Assembly (NCBI GenBank): GCA_945900695.1
Contig: CAMDJU010000158.1
Location: forward strand, 1-6,514
DNA: 6,514 nucleotides
Source: Bordetella parapertussis
Lineage (GTDB): Bacteria > Pseudomonadota > Gammaproteobacteria > Burkholderiales > Burkholderiaceae_C
Direction of reading: 5' to 3'
The notes beneath the pieces are model-generated. The model was not told the DNA's origin. It made no database searches and saw only the letters and a list, made by a program, of their open reading frames with translations. Below, piece after piece: positions 1-5,097 of the stretch. Each line of letters opens with the position of its first letter. The first letter of the stretch is position 1. A program made the position numbers and the translations under genes.

Positions 1-143
1 TTTTGGACAGCTGGTTTTTCCGCAGCATGTTCAAAATGGGCTACGTGACCTTGCCCGATGTGTTGACCAGCTCACAAGGCGACAAGGCCTCGCACAACTT
101 CACCTACAACGAGTTGCTGATCGCGGTGGGCAAGCGGTTTTAA
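1..143 (+). CDS. 3' end of a gene of unknown function, possibly an outer-membrane protein (partial)
   Basis: An open frame enters from the left edge (first full codon at position 3) and stops at TAA 141-143, giving the last 46 residues of a protein. The tail is rich in aromatic and alternating polar/apolar residues and ends in ...ELLIAVGKRF. A terminal Phe preceded by an alternating strand is the usual C-terminal signature of beta-barrel outer-membrane proteins recognised by the BAM complex, so an outer-membrane protein is plausible; this is inference from a short tail. I do not recognise the family. The gene converges on the GntR regulator, with 56 bp between the two stop codons, and I see no convincing hairpin plus U-tract terminator there. 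The reading frame is well supported by composition; the function is not. Confidence 0.55.
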   Translation, partial: LDSWFFRSMFKMGYVTLPDVLTSSQGDKASHNFTYNELLIAVGKRF

Positions 144-199
144 GGCAAACCAAAACCTGGGGATGTCACCTCTGGGCCCAAATCTGTCGAATGACCTGC

Positions 200-844
200 T
201 CAAACAACCATTCGTTTGGCTGTGTTTTCAAAATGCAGGCCCACTGCTTTTTTGATTTTTTTAATGTCTCTTTGCTGAAGTGCAGAGGCTATTTCACCGT
301 GCTCGTTCAGGGCATTGCGCCAATTGTCTGGCGTGCTGTTGCCGCTGAACCGCAAACTGCGCATGCGTTTGCTCAAGGCGTTGTGCATCAAGGTCAGGGA
401 TTCATTTTCAGCCATGGCCACGATGGCATCGTGAATTTGCTGATTCACTTGAAAGTATTCCGATCGTTTGCCCTTGGCATGAAGTTGTTTCATTTTTTCA
501 TGCGCTGCCAAAACTGTATCGATCTTTTTTTGATCGGCTTGGCATGCCTTTTCAGCGGCAAAAACCTCCAACAAGCCCATCAGCTCCAGCATATCGGTGG
601 CATCTTTTCTGCTGAAAGTTTTGACCACTGCACCCCGCAAGGGCAACAACTCAACCAGGCCTTCTGAGGCCAGCACTTTGAGCGCCTCTCGGATGGGGGT
701 GCGAGAGACTCCCAAATCACGGCTGATCTCAAGCTCAGGCACCCGTTGTCCAGGTTGCAGGTGGGACTCCACGATCAATTGGCGGATGCGGTCCGTCACT
801 TCTGAGTGCAAAGACTTCCTGCGGATGGGGTTGCTGGTGGGCAT
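200..844 (-). CDS. GntR family transcriptional regulator, FadR/VanR-type with FCD ligand-binding domain
   Basis: A 214-residue DNA-binding regulator, normal length for the FadR/VanR branch. Residues about 10-75 form the winged helix: the recognition-helix core LGVSRTPIREALKVLASEGL (44-63) is the GntR hallmark, followed by the wing around R70-G71. Residues about 80-210 are the all-helical FCD domain. The metal/ligand site seen in FCD proteins (D-x3-H, H, H) is present as N134-x3-H138, H182 and H204; Asn in the first position also occurs in family members. The start is ATG at 842-844. A TTG one codon upstream could be read as a start but is less likely. No good Shine-Dalgarno precedes either, so translation may be weak. 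The gene is divergent from the PdxA-like/Bug unit and probably controls that unit and itself through the palindrome at 904-915, with a small organic-acid effector. Family assignment is secure; ligand and target are inferred. Confidence 0.93.
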   Translation of the reverse strand: MPTSNPIRRKSLHSEVTDRIRQLIVESHLQPGQRVPELEISRDLGVSRTPIREALKVLASEGLVELLPLRGAVVKTFSRKDATDMLELMGLLEVFAAEKACQADQKKIDTVLAAHEKMKQLHAKGKRSEYFQVNQQIHDAIVAMAENESLTLMHNALSKRMRSLRFSGNSTPDNWRNALNEHGEIASALQQRDIKKIKKAVGLHFENTAKRMVV

Positions 845-903
845 CAATAAACCAAGGGTATTAACGGATGGGAGGGATTCTAATGGCCGGCTTAAACTGT
901 GAT

Positions 904-915
904 CTGTAATTACAG
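904..915. promoter_or_regulatory. Candidate operator: perfect 12-bp palindrome in the divergent promoter region
   Basis: CTGTAATTACAG is identical to its own reverse complement; the pair two bases further out (902/917) also matches. It contains GTA and TAC half-sites, as in sites bound by FadR-type GntR proteins (t.GTa.tAC.a), but with two central bases instead of one. It lies 22 bp before the ATG of the PdxA-like gene and about 60 bp before the ATG of gntR. TGTAAT within it, read on either strand, resembles a sigma-70 -10 hexamer, though I find no matching -35. Binding here would be placed to block transcription in both directions. The palindrome is seen directly; its role is inferred. Confidence 0.6.
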
Positions 916-925
916 GTTATCCATC

Positions 926-932
926 GAGGGAG
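926..932 (+). promoter_or_regulatory. Ribosome binding site of the PdxA-like gene
   Basis: GAGGGAG ends five bases before ATG 938-940. It supports this start over later ATG codons in the frame. Confidence 0.7.
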
Positions 933-937
933 TCTGA

Positions 938-1867
938 ATGACCGTTCCACGCATTGCCGTTTTCACCGGTGACCCAGCGGGCATTGGCCCTGAACTGGTG
1001 GCCCAATTGTTGGCAGATGCCGAAAGATGTGCCTGCGCCAACATCGTGTTGATTGGGCAAAAAAAGAACTTCCCAATTCCAGCGGCGGTGAAGTGGCACG
1101 AATGGCCAGGACTGCATGCGGATGAATTTGAAACGGCTAAAGCCCAAGCCAGCAATGGTCAATTCATGCTGGAGGGCCTGGCCCAAGGTGCCCAATTGGC
1201 CAGATCAGGCCAGGTCGATGCGTTTTGCTTTGCCCCTTTGAACAAAGGCGCGCTGCGTGCTGGTGGTATGCACCAAGAAGACGAGTTGCGTTGGTTTGCA
1301 GAAAACTTAAACCACAGCGGTGTGTGCGGCGAGCTCAATGTGCTCGACGGCCTGTGGACAGCCCGTGTGACATCGCATGTGCCTTTGAGCCAGGTCAGCG
1401 CCTTGATATCGACTGAAAAAGTATCCCAAGCCATTGAGATGCTCTATCGGTCTTTGCGAGCCAGTGGACTGGCCAGCCCGCGCATCGCCGTGTGTGGACT
1501 CAATCCTCACAATGGGGACAATGGTAACTATGGCGACGAAGAGGCCCGTGTGATTGAACCCGGTGTTCGACTGGCAGCGCAAAACGGATGTGTGGCCGAT
1601 GGGCCGTTTCCAGCAGATACAGCATTTGTGCGTGCCATTCGCAAACCCGATGGCTACGACGGCGTGGTCACTATGTACCACGATCAAGGACAAATTGCCA
1701 TGAAGTTGATGGGGTTTGAGCGGGGTGTGACCGTGCATGGGGGCCTGCCGATTCACATCACCACGCCCGCACATGGCACTGCTTATGACATTGCCGGCAA
1801 AGGCGTGGCCCATCCAGGGGCCATGTTCAATGCATTTGACCTGGCTTGTCGCCTGGGGCAGCACTGA
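938..1867 (+). CDS. PdxA-family NAD-dependent dehydrogenase, divergent paralog (PdxA2/TphB-like), probably catabolic
   Basis: A 309-residue cytoplasmic enzyme of the PdxA family, slightly shorter than E. coli PdxA (329). Family motifs run in order: GDPAGIGPE (11-19), APLNKG (99-104), TSHVPL (145-150), GLNPHNGDNG (187-196), PADTAF (225-230), YHDQG (247-251) and HGTAYDIAGKG (279-289). The three divalent-metal ligands are kept as H147, H191 and H248. By my manual alignment the E. coli substrate contacts H136, T137, N283 and R292 become E116, L117, T265 and I274; only K274 survives, as K256. The usual DHGTA motif is here AHGTA. The substrate is therefore probably not 4-phosphohydroxy-L-threonine. 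Relatives act on D-threonate/D-erythronate 4-phosphate (PdxA2) or on a terephthalate cis-dihydrodiol (TphB). No DUF1537 kinase or ring-hydroxylating oxygenase lies in the window. The Bug gene follows after 50 bp and is probably cotranscribed. Automated annotation would likely say 4-hydroxythreonine-4-phosphate dehydrogenase; I am sure of the family, unsure of the substrate. Confidence 0.9.
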   Translation: MTVPRIAVFTGDPAGIGPELVAQLLADAERCACANIVLIGQKKNFPIPAAVKWHEWPGLHADEFETAKAQASNGQFMLEGLAQGAQLARSGQVDAFCFAPLNKGALRAGGMHQEDELRWFAENLNHSGVCGELNVLDGLWTARVTSHVPLSQVSALISTEKVSQAIEMLYRSLRASGLASPRIAVCGLNPHNGDNGNYGDEEARVIEPGVRLAAQNGCVADGPFPADTAFVRAIRKPDGYDGVVTMYHDQGQIAMKLMGFERGVTVHGGLPIHITTPAHGTAYDIAGKGVAHPGAMFNAFDLACRLGQH

Positions 1868-1904
1868 GCGTGCCCGCGATGGATCGGTCTTGAAACCCTG
1901 AACC

Positions 1905-1910
1905 AAGGAG
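1905..1910 (+). promoter_or_regulatory. Ribosome binding site of the Bug-type binding protein gene
   Basis: AAGGAG lies seven bases before ATG 1918-1920. It is a near-ideal Shine-Dalgarno and much stronger than those of the neighbouring genes, fitting the high expression usual for periplasmic binding proteins. Confidence 0.8.
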
Positions 1911-1917
1911 TAAACCC

Positions 1918-2889
1918 ATGAATCGCCACACCTTTACCACCAGCCTGTTGATGAGCCTGCTGCTGGTGGTCCTGCCCACCCAGGCCCAATCGCCATACCC
2001 CACCAAAGCCGTGAAACTCATGGTTGGAGCAGGCCCAGGGGGCGGCACCGACATCATTGCCCGCATGCTGGCAGAGAAGTTTGCCGACGGCATCAAGGGC
2101 ACATGGGTGGTCGAAAACAAACCTGGTGCTTCCAACACCATTGCGGCCGACATCACGGCCAAGGCCGCGCCAGATGGCCACACTTTGCTGGTGGCAACCA
2201 ATACCGGCCAAGCCATTGCACCTCACCTGATGAAGCTTGGCTTTGACCCCATCAAAGACTTGATTCCAATTGGGCTCATCGTGACGGTACCCAATGTGCT
2301 GGTGGTGGGTGCACAAGTGCCGGTCAACAACGTGGCCGATTTGGTCAAGGCCATGAAAGCAAAGCCAGGCGACTTCAAATACGGCTCGTCGGGGGTGGGC
2401 AGTACCCAACACATTGCAGGCGAGGCCTTTGATGTGGCGGCAGGGACCAAAAGTGAGCACATCAGCTACAAGGGCAGCAGCCAGGCCCATTTGGACATCA
2501 TTGGCGGCAGCATTCAAATGATGTTCGACACCACATCTTCTGCCATGTCACAAATCAAATCGGGAAAGTTCAGGCCATTGGCGGTGACCACCCCCATGCG
2601 CTCACCGCAATTGCCCGATGTGCCTACACTGGCTGAGACAGGCATCAGGGGTGCAGACATGAGCACCTGGTATGGGCTGTATGTCACCGCTGGAACGCCC
2701 CAAGAGGTGGTGACCAAACTGCAGCAAGAATTGGCGCGCATCTTGAAACTGCCAGAAGTTGAAGCCCGCCTCAAGGGCCTGGGCGGGGAGCCCGGGGCCA
2801 TCTCGCCAGCCCAGTTTGGCGAATTGAACCGGCAAGAACATGAACGATTCGGAAAGTTGATTCGAGAAACCGGTATCAAGTTGCAATAA
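1918..2889 (+). CDS. Tripartite tricarboxylate transporter (TctC/Bug family) periplasmic substrate-binding protein
   Basis: A 323-residue secreted receptor of typical Bug length. Residues 1-23 are a Sec signal peptide: basic start (MNRH), hydrophobic core TSLLMSLLLVVLP, and probable cleavage after TQA (21-23). There is no lipobox cysteine, so it should be free in the periplasm. Family marks follow: the mature start YPTKAVKLMVGAGPGGGTD (27-45), ARMLAE (48-53), VENKPGASNTIAA (65-77), APDGHTLL (84-91), YGSSGVGSTQHIAGE (155-169), a YKGSSQAHLDIIGG segment (184-197), and PDVPTLAETG (233-242). Bug proteins bind carboxylated compounds in a Venus-flytrap cleft. No TctA/TctB membrane subunits are present here, so this is an orphan receptor, common in Burkholderiales, which would use a transporter encoded elsewhere or act in sensing. 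Being downstream of the PdxA-like enzyme suggests its ligand is that pathway's substrate or precursor. Family certain; ligand unknown. Confidence 0.95.
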   Translation: MNRHTFTTSLLMSLLLVVLPTQAQSPYPTKAVKLMVGAGPGGGTDIIARMLAEKFADGIKGTWVVENKPGASNTIAADITAKAAPDGHTLLVATNTGQAIAPHLMKLGFDPIKDLIPIGLIVTVPNVLVVGAQVPVNNVADLVKAMKAKPGDFKYGSSGVGSTQHIAGEAFDVAAGTKSEHISYKGSSQAHLDIIGGSIQMMFDTTSSAMSQIKSGKFRPLAVTTPMRSPQLPDVPTLAETGIRGADMSTWYGLYVTAGTPQEVVTKLQQELARILKLPEVEARLKGLGGEPGAISPAQFGELNRQEHERFGKLIRETGIKLQ

Positions 2890-2963
2890 AGACTCAACTG
2901 CTTGTGTCGGCCTGTATTCGATCCCGTGGGTTGGCAAAGCCTCTACTTGCAGCCTCGCATTGA

Positions 2964-4247
2964 CTAGGCCTGTCCTGTGTTCACAGTTTTAGCAAACAAA
3001 TCGGCCTGATCCGCATCGAGGGCCGCTGGGGATGAAGGCTCACCTGAAGCCAAAGCCTGCGCCAAGTCAAGGCGCTGCAGCGAACCCACCCGCACACCCA
3101 GCAAGCGCAAGCGCTGTTTGAGCACCACGCGCTTGAGGCACTGCCCGGCTTGGCGGCGGATTTCTTCGGCATTGGCCGTGAAGTGGCCCAAGGTGATGTC
3201 GCGGGTCACGCTTTTGAAGTTGTCATAGCGCAGCTTGATGCCAATGGTTTTGCCCACATAGCCTTTGCGCTGCAAATCGGCTGCCACCTGCTCGCACAGC
3301 CGGGTGAAGATGGCGCCCAACTCGGCGCGGTCATGCACCGCGTGCAAGTCGCGCTCGAAGGTGGTTTCGCGGCTCATGGACACCGGCTCACTTTCGGTTT
3401 GCACGGGCCGCTCGTCTTGGCCGTGAGCGGCGTCATACAGCCAAGCGCCATAGGCCTTGCCAAACTCGGCCTGCAGCCAGGTGCGCTCATGGGTGGCCAA
3501 CTCGCCAATGGTGCGGATGCCTTTGGTCAACAACTTGGCCTCGGCTTTGGGGCCGATGCCATTGATCTTGCGACACGGCAAAGGCCAAATTTGGGTGGGC
3601 ACATCCTGCGCGTGCAAGATGGAGATGCCATTGGGTTTGTTCAACTCGCTGGCCATCTTGGCCAATAACTTGTTGGGTGCGACGCCAATCGAGCAGGTCA
3701 GGCCCGTGGCTTGGAAAATGCTTTTTTGGATCAATCGTGCCAGCACCCGGCCACCCTCGCGCTGACCGCCGGGGACATCGGTGAAGTCGATGTACACCTC
3801 ATCCACCCCTCGGTCTTCCATCAGCGGGGCAATCTCGGTGATGAGGCCTTTGAACTGTCGCGAATAGTGTCGGTATTGCTCAAAATCCACGGGCAGCAAA
3901 ATCGCATCGGGGCACAGCTTGGCCGCTTTCATCACACCCATGGCCGAGCCCACGCCAAATTGGCGCGCTGCATAGGTGGCGGTGGTGATGACACCGCGAC
4001 CCACATAGCCGCTGATGCGTGGAAAAAAATCCACCGGGATATCAGCCAAGTCGAGCGCTGTCCAATCGCGCTCGGGCCGCTCGGTGCGCAGCCGCTCGAT
4101 CAAGAGGTCCTCGCGCCGACGTCCCCCGCCGATGACCACCGGCAGGCCCTTGAGCTGGGGGTAGCGCAGCAACTCCACCGACGCGTAAAACGCGTCCATG
4201 TCCAAATGCGCGATGCGCCGGGGCAGGGTCTCTGGGGAAAGGCTCAC
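2964..4247 (-). CDS. dinB: DNA polymerase IV (Y-family translesion polymerase DinB)
   Basis: A 427-residue error-prone polymerase that bypasses damaged bases, longer than E. coli Pol IV (351). Catalytic acidic residues are D16 (in HLDMDAFYASVE, 14-25) and D149-E150 (in GVDEVYIDFTD); Y21 is the likely steric gate. The conserved SIGVAPNKLLAKMASELNKP (186-205) follows, then a helix-hairpin-helix thumb segment INGIGPKAEAKLL (228-240), and the little-finger domain from about 285 to 395. QADLF (414-418), near the end, fits the beta-clamp binding consensus QxxLF. Compared with E. coli there are about 37 extra residues near 45-82 and four extra before D149. The start is GTG at 4245-4247; an in-frame TGA lies only two codons upstream and the next Met (17) would remove the catalytic Asp, so no other start is credible. 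The Shine-Dalgarno is poor. The gene stands alone, convergent with the Bug gene. I see no LexA box upstream. Confidence 0.97.
   Translation of the reverse strand: MSLSPETLPRRIAHLDMDAFYASVELLRYPQLKGLPVVIGGGRRREDLLIERLRTERPERDWTALDLADIPVDFFPRISGYVGRGVITTATYAARQFGVGSAMGVMKAAKLCPDAILLPVDFEQYRHYSRQFKGLITEIAPLMEDRGVDEVYIDFTDVPGGQREGGRVLARLIQKSIFQATGLTCSIGVAPNKLLAKMASELNKPNGISILHAQDVPTQIWPLPCRKINGIGPKAEAKLLTKGIRTIGELATHERTWLQAEFGKAYGAWLYDAAHGQDERPVQTESEPVSMSRETTFERDLHAVHDRAELGAIFTRLCEQVAADLQRKGYVGKTIGIKLRYDNFKSVTRDITLGHFTANAEEIRRQAGQCLKRVVLKQRLRLLGVRVGSLQRLDLAQALASGEPSSPAALDADQADLFAKTVNTGQA
2994..3008 (-). other. Codons for the C-terminal beta-clamp binding motif of DinB
   Basis: These five codons encode QADLF, residues 414-418 of 427, matching the clamp-binding pentapeptide consensus (QL[SD]LF / QxxLF). 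It lies in a low-complexity tail after the little-finger domain, the usual place for this motif in Y-family polymerases. The motif is seen; clamp binding is inferred. Confidence 0.7.
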
Positions 4248-4342
4248 GCGTCAAGGATAGCCCAGTGGGGCTGTTGACCTGGCTGACCCGACATCGGGCT
4301 GGACGCTTGATGAGCGCGATTCATTGAGGTTGAGGCCTCCCT

Positions 4343-4476
4343 GGCTCAAGAGTTCCGGCGAGCCGCCGATCTATGAAGCTACAAGACAGGTGATTATTTT
4401 TAGATCACCCCCGACACCAGCCCGAGTCTTGAGGGCGCTCCACTTGTGGAGCCAGGGGTGATCGCCTTCTTTTTTT
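4343..4476 (+). ncRNA. Candidate structured RNA (small RNA or attenuator/riboswitch-like leader), family not recognised
   Basis: The plus-strand transcript could fold into several stems: GGCTC/GAGCC (4343-4347 with 4360-4364); GGTGAT/ATCACC (4389-4394 with 4404-4409); and a nine-base-pair stem GATCACCCC/GGGGTGATC (4403-4411 with 4455-4463). The last would close over two inner hairpins (4420-4436 and 4437-4452) and be followed by a U-rich run. The second and third stems share the arm at 4404-4409, so they exclude each other, as in switching leaders. The 5' boundary is a guess. I compared it from memory with TPP, cobalamin, fluoride, guanidine, glycine, c-di-GMP, SAH and 6S RNAs and saw no match. 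The complementarity is seen directly; expression and function are inferred. Confidence 0.4.
4403..4476 (+). terminator. Probable intrinsic terminator (branched stem plus U-tract), plus strand
   Basis: An outer nine-base-pair stem (4403-4411 with 4455-4463) encloses GCCC/GGGC (4420-4423 with 4433-4436) and GCTCCA-CTTG-TGGAGC (4437-4452). TTCTTTTTTT (4467-4476) begins three bases after the outer stem. It points along the plus strand only; the minus strand would have an A-run. No plus-strand protein gene ends upstream of it after 2889, so it must end a non-coding transcript or abort the GNAT transcript early. Confidence 0.55.
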
Positions 4477-4484
4477 CCAATCAG

Positions 4485-4583
4485 TTAGAGATGCATGCTT
4501 GGTTTTTAATACTAAGATGTGCACATCACTTATTCAGTTTGAACGGTGACCGAGCCCATCGCTGTCATTCAATGCATCTCTGA
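4485..4583. repeat. Inverted repeat spanning the GNAT 5' region (12-bp arms, one mismatch)
   Basis: TTAGAGATGCAT (4485-4496) and ATGCATCTCTGA (4572-4583) are reverse complements except for one position, a U-G wobble in RNA. Ten pairs are perfect. The right arm ends six bases before the GNAT ATG, where a Shine-Dalgarno would sit. I see no flanking target-site duplication, so a miniature transposon is not favoured. Confidence 0.5.
4516..4527. promoter_or_regulatory. Perfect 12-bp palindrome upstream of the GNAT gene, possible protein-binding site
   Basis: GATGTGCACATC equals its own reverse complement. It lies five bases after a -10-like TTTAAT and 62 bp before the GNAT start codon. A dimeric regulator could bind here, but no cognate regulator is adjacent. 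The symmetry is seen; the function is a guess. Confidence 0.35.
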
Positions 4584-4589
4584 GCCCCT

Positions 4590-5045
4590 ATGAACCGCAT
4601 CCAAATTCGCCGTGCAGATATCCATGATCTCGGGTTGATCACGCCATTGTTTGATCTGTACCGACAGTTTTATGAACAAGCTTCCGACTTGGCCGAGGCC
4701 GAAAACTTTTTGGCGCAACGCCTTCAACAAAATGAATCGGTGATTTTTCTGGCCTTTGATGGCGCCAATGCAGTTGGTTTTACCCAGCTGTACCCGGGGT
4801 TTTCATCGGTGTCCATGGCCCGCACTTTTTTGCTGAATGACTTGTTGGTGGTCAGCAGCCATCGGCGCCTTGGGGTGGGGTCTTTGTTGCTGGAGGCTGC
4901 GGTGGCACATGCCAAAGCAGAGCAAGCTGTTCGCATTTCATTGACCACCCATGTGGCCAATGCCACTGCCCAGGCTGTGTATGAGGCACAAGGATGGGCG
5001 CGTGAAAAAGCTTTCTTGACCTACAACTTCAAACTCACGCCTTGA
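4590..5045 (+). CDS. GNAT family N-acetyltransferase
   Basis: A 151-residue single-domain cytoplasmic acetyltransferase, usual size for the superfamily; it transfers acetyl from acetyl-CoA to an amine that cannot be told from sequence. The N-terminal strand-helix unit is IQIRRADIHDLGLITPLFDL (4-23). Motif A, the acetyl-CoA pyrophosphate loop, is LNDLLVVSSHRRLGVGSLLL (81-100), with R92-R-L-G95-V-G97 matching R/QxxGxG/A. Motif B follows as NATAQAVYEAQGW (124-136). The start is the first ATG in frame at a position giving a complete N-terminal strand; it lacks a clear Shine-Dalgarno, and the region before it can pair with 4485-4496. The glycerate kinase gene follows after 52 bp on the same strand, so cotranscription is possible. 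Superfamily is certain; substrate unknown. Confidence 0.93.
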   Translation: MNRIQIRRADIHDLGLITPLFDLYRQFYEQASDLAEAENFLAQRLQQNESVIFLAFDGANAVGFTQLYPGFSSVSMARTFLLNDLLVVSSHRRLGVGSLLLEAAVAHAKAEQAVRISLTTHVANATAQAVYEAQGWAREKAFLTYNFKLTP

Positions 5046-5087
5046 AGCGTTTTTGTCGACCGCTATCATCAAGCTTCCTTTTCATTC

Positions 5088-5091
5088 GGAG
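5088..5091 (+). promoter_or_regulatory. Ribosome binding site that fixes the glycerate kinase start
   Basis: GGAG lies six bases before ATG 5098-5100. The only alternative, TTG at 5053-5055 in the same frame, has no comparable site and adds 15 residues not expected in the family, so the ATG is preferred. Confidence 0.7.
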
Positions 5092-5097
5092 CCCCAG

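Larger units (their letters stand above)
4248..4589. other. 342-bp intergenic region between dinB and the GNAT gene
   Basis: No convincing protein gene lies here; ATG-started frames are very short, for example MKLQDR at 4373-4393. The dinB-proximal part has an inverted repeat CCCG-acat-CGGG (4287-4298), about 40 bp upstream of the dinB GTG. The central part (4343-4476) holds several complementary arms and a plus-strand U-tract. The GNAT-proximal part is AT-richer, with TTTAAT (4505-4510) resembling a -10 element but no good -35, a palindrome at 4516-4527, and a long inverted repeat 4485-4583. I could not place a confident promoter for either divergent gene. Confidence 0.6.

Noticed and set aside
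191..667. 158-residue plus-strand open frame
   Set aside because: It lies wholly antisense to the well-supported GntR gene and has no recognisable domain; it is a shadow frame.
938..1867. Canonical pyridoxine-biosynthesis PdxA
   Set aside because: Family motifs match, but most substrate-contact residues differ and the context is a GntR regulator and a transport receptor rather than ksgA/surA or other vitamin B6 genes.
1783..2517. 244-residue minus-strand open frame
   Set aside because: It is antisense to the PdxA-like and Bug genes, Cys/His-rich in the manner of shadow frames, with no domain motif.
2890..2963. Bidirectional terminator between the Bug gene and dinB
   Set aside because: Only four-base-pair stems (for example GCAA/TTGC) and no U-tract are visible.
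3150..4277. Plus-strand open frames of 172 and 188 residues opposite dinB
   Set aside because: dinB shows complete polymerase motifs on the other strand; these frames mirror its codons and show no family features.
4248..4330. LexA (SOS) box upstream of dinB
   Set aside because: I searched by eye for CTGT-N8-ACAG on both strands; CTGT at 4271 is not followed by ACAG at the right spacing. SOS control is not supported from this sequence.
4485..4583. Miniature inverted-repeat transposable element
   Set aside because: The 99-bp unit has imperfect terminal repeats but no target-site duplication, and no second copy is present in the window.
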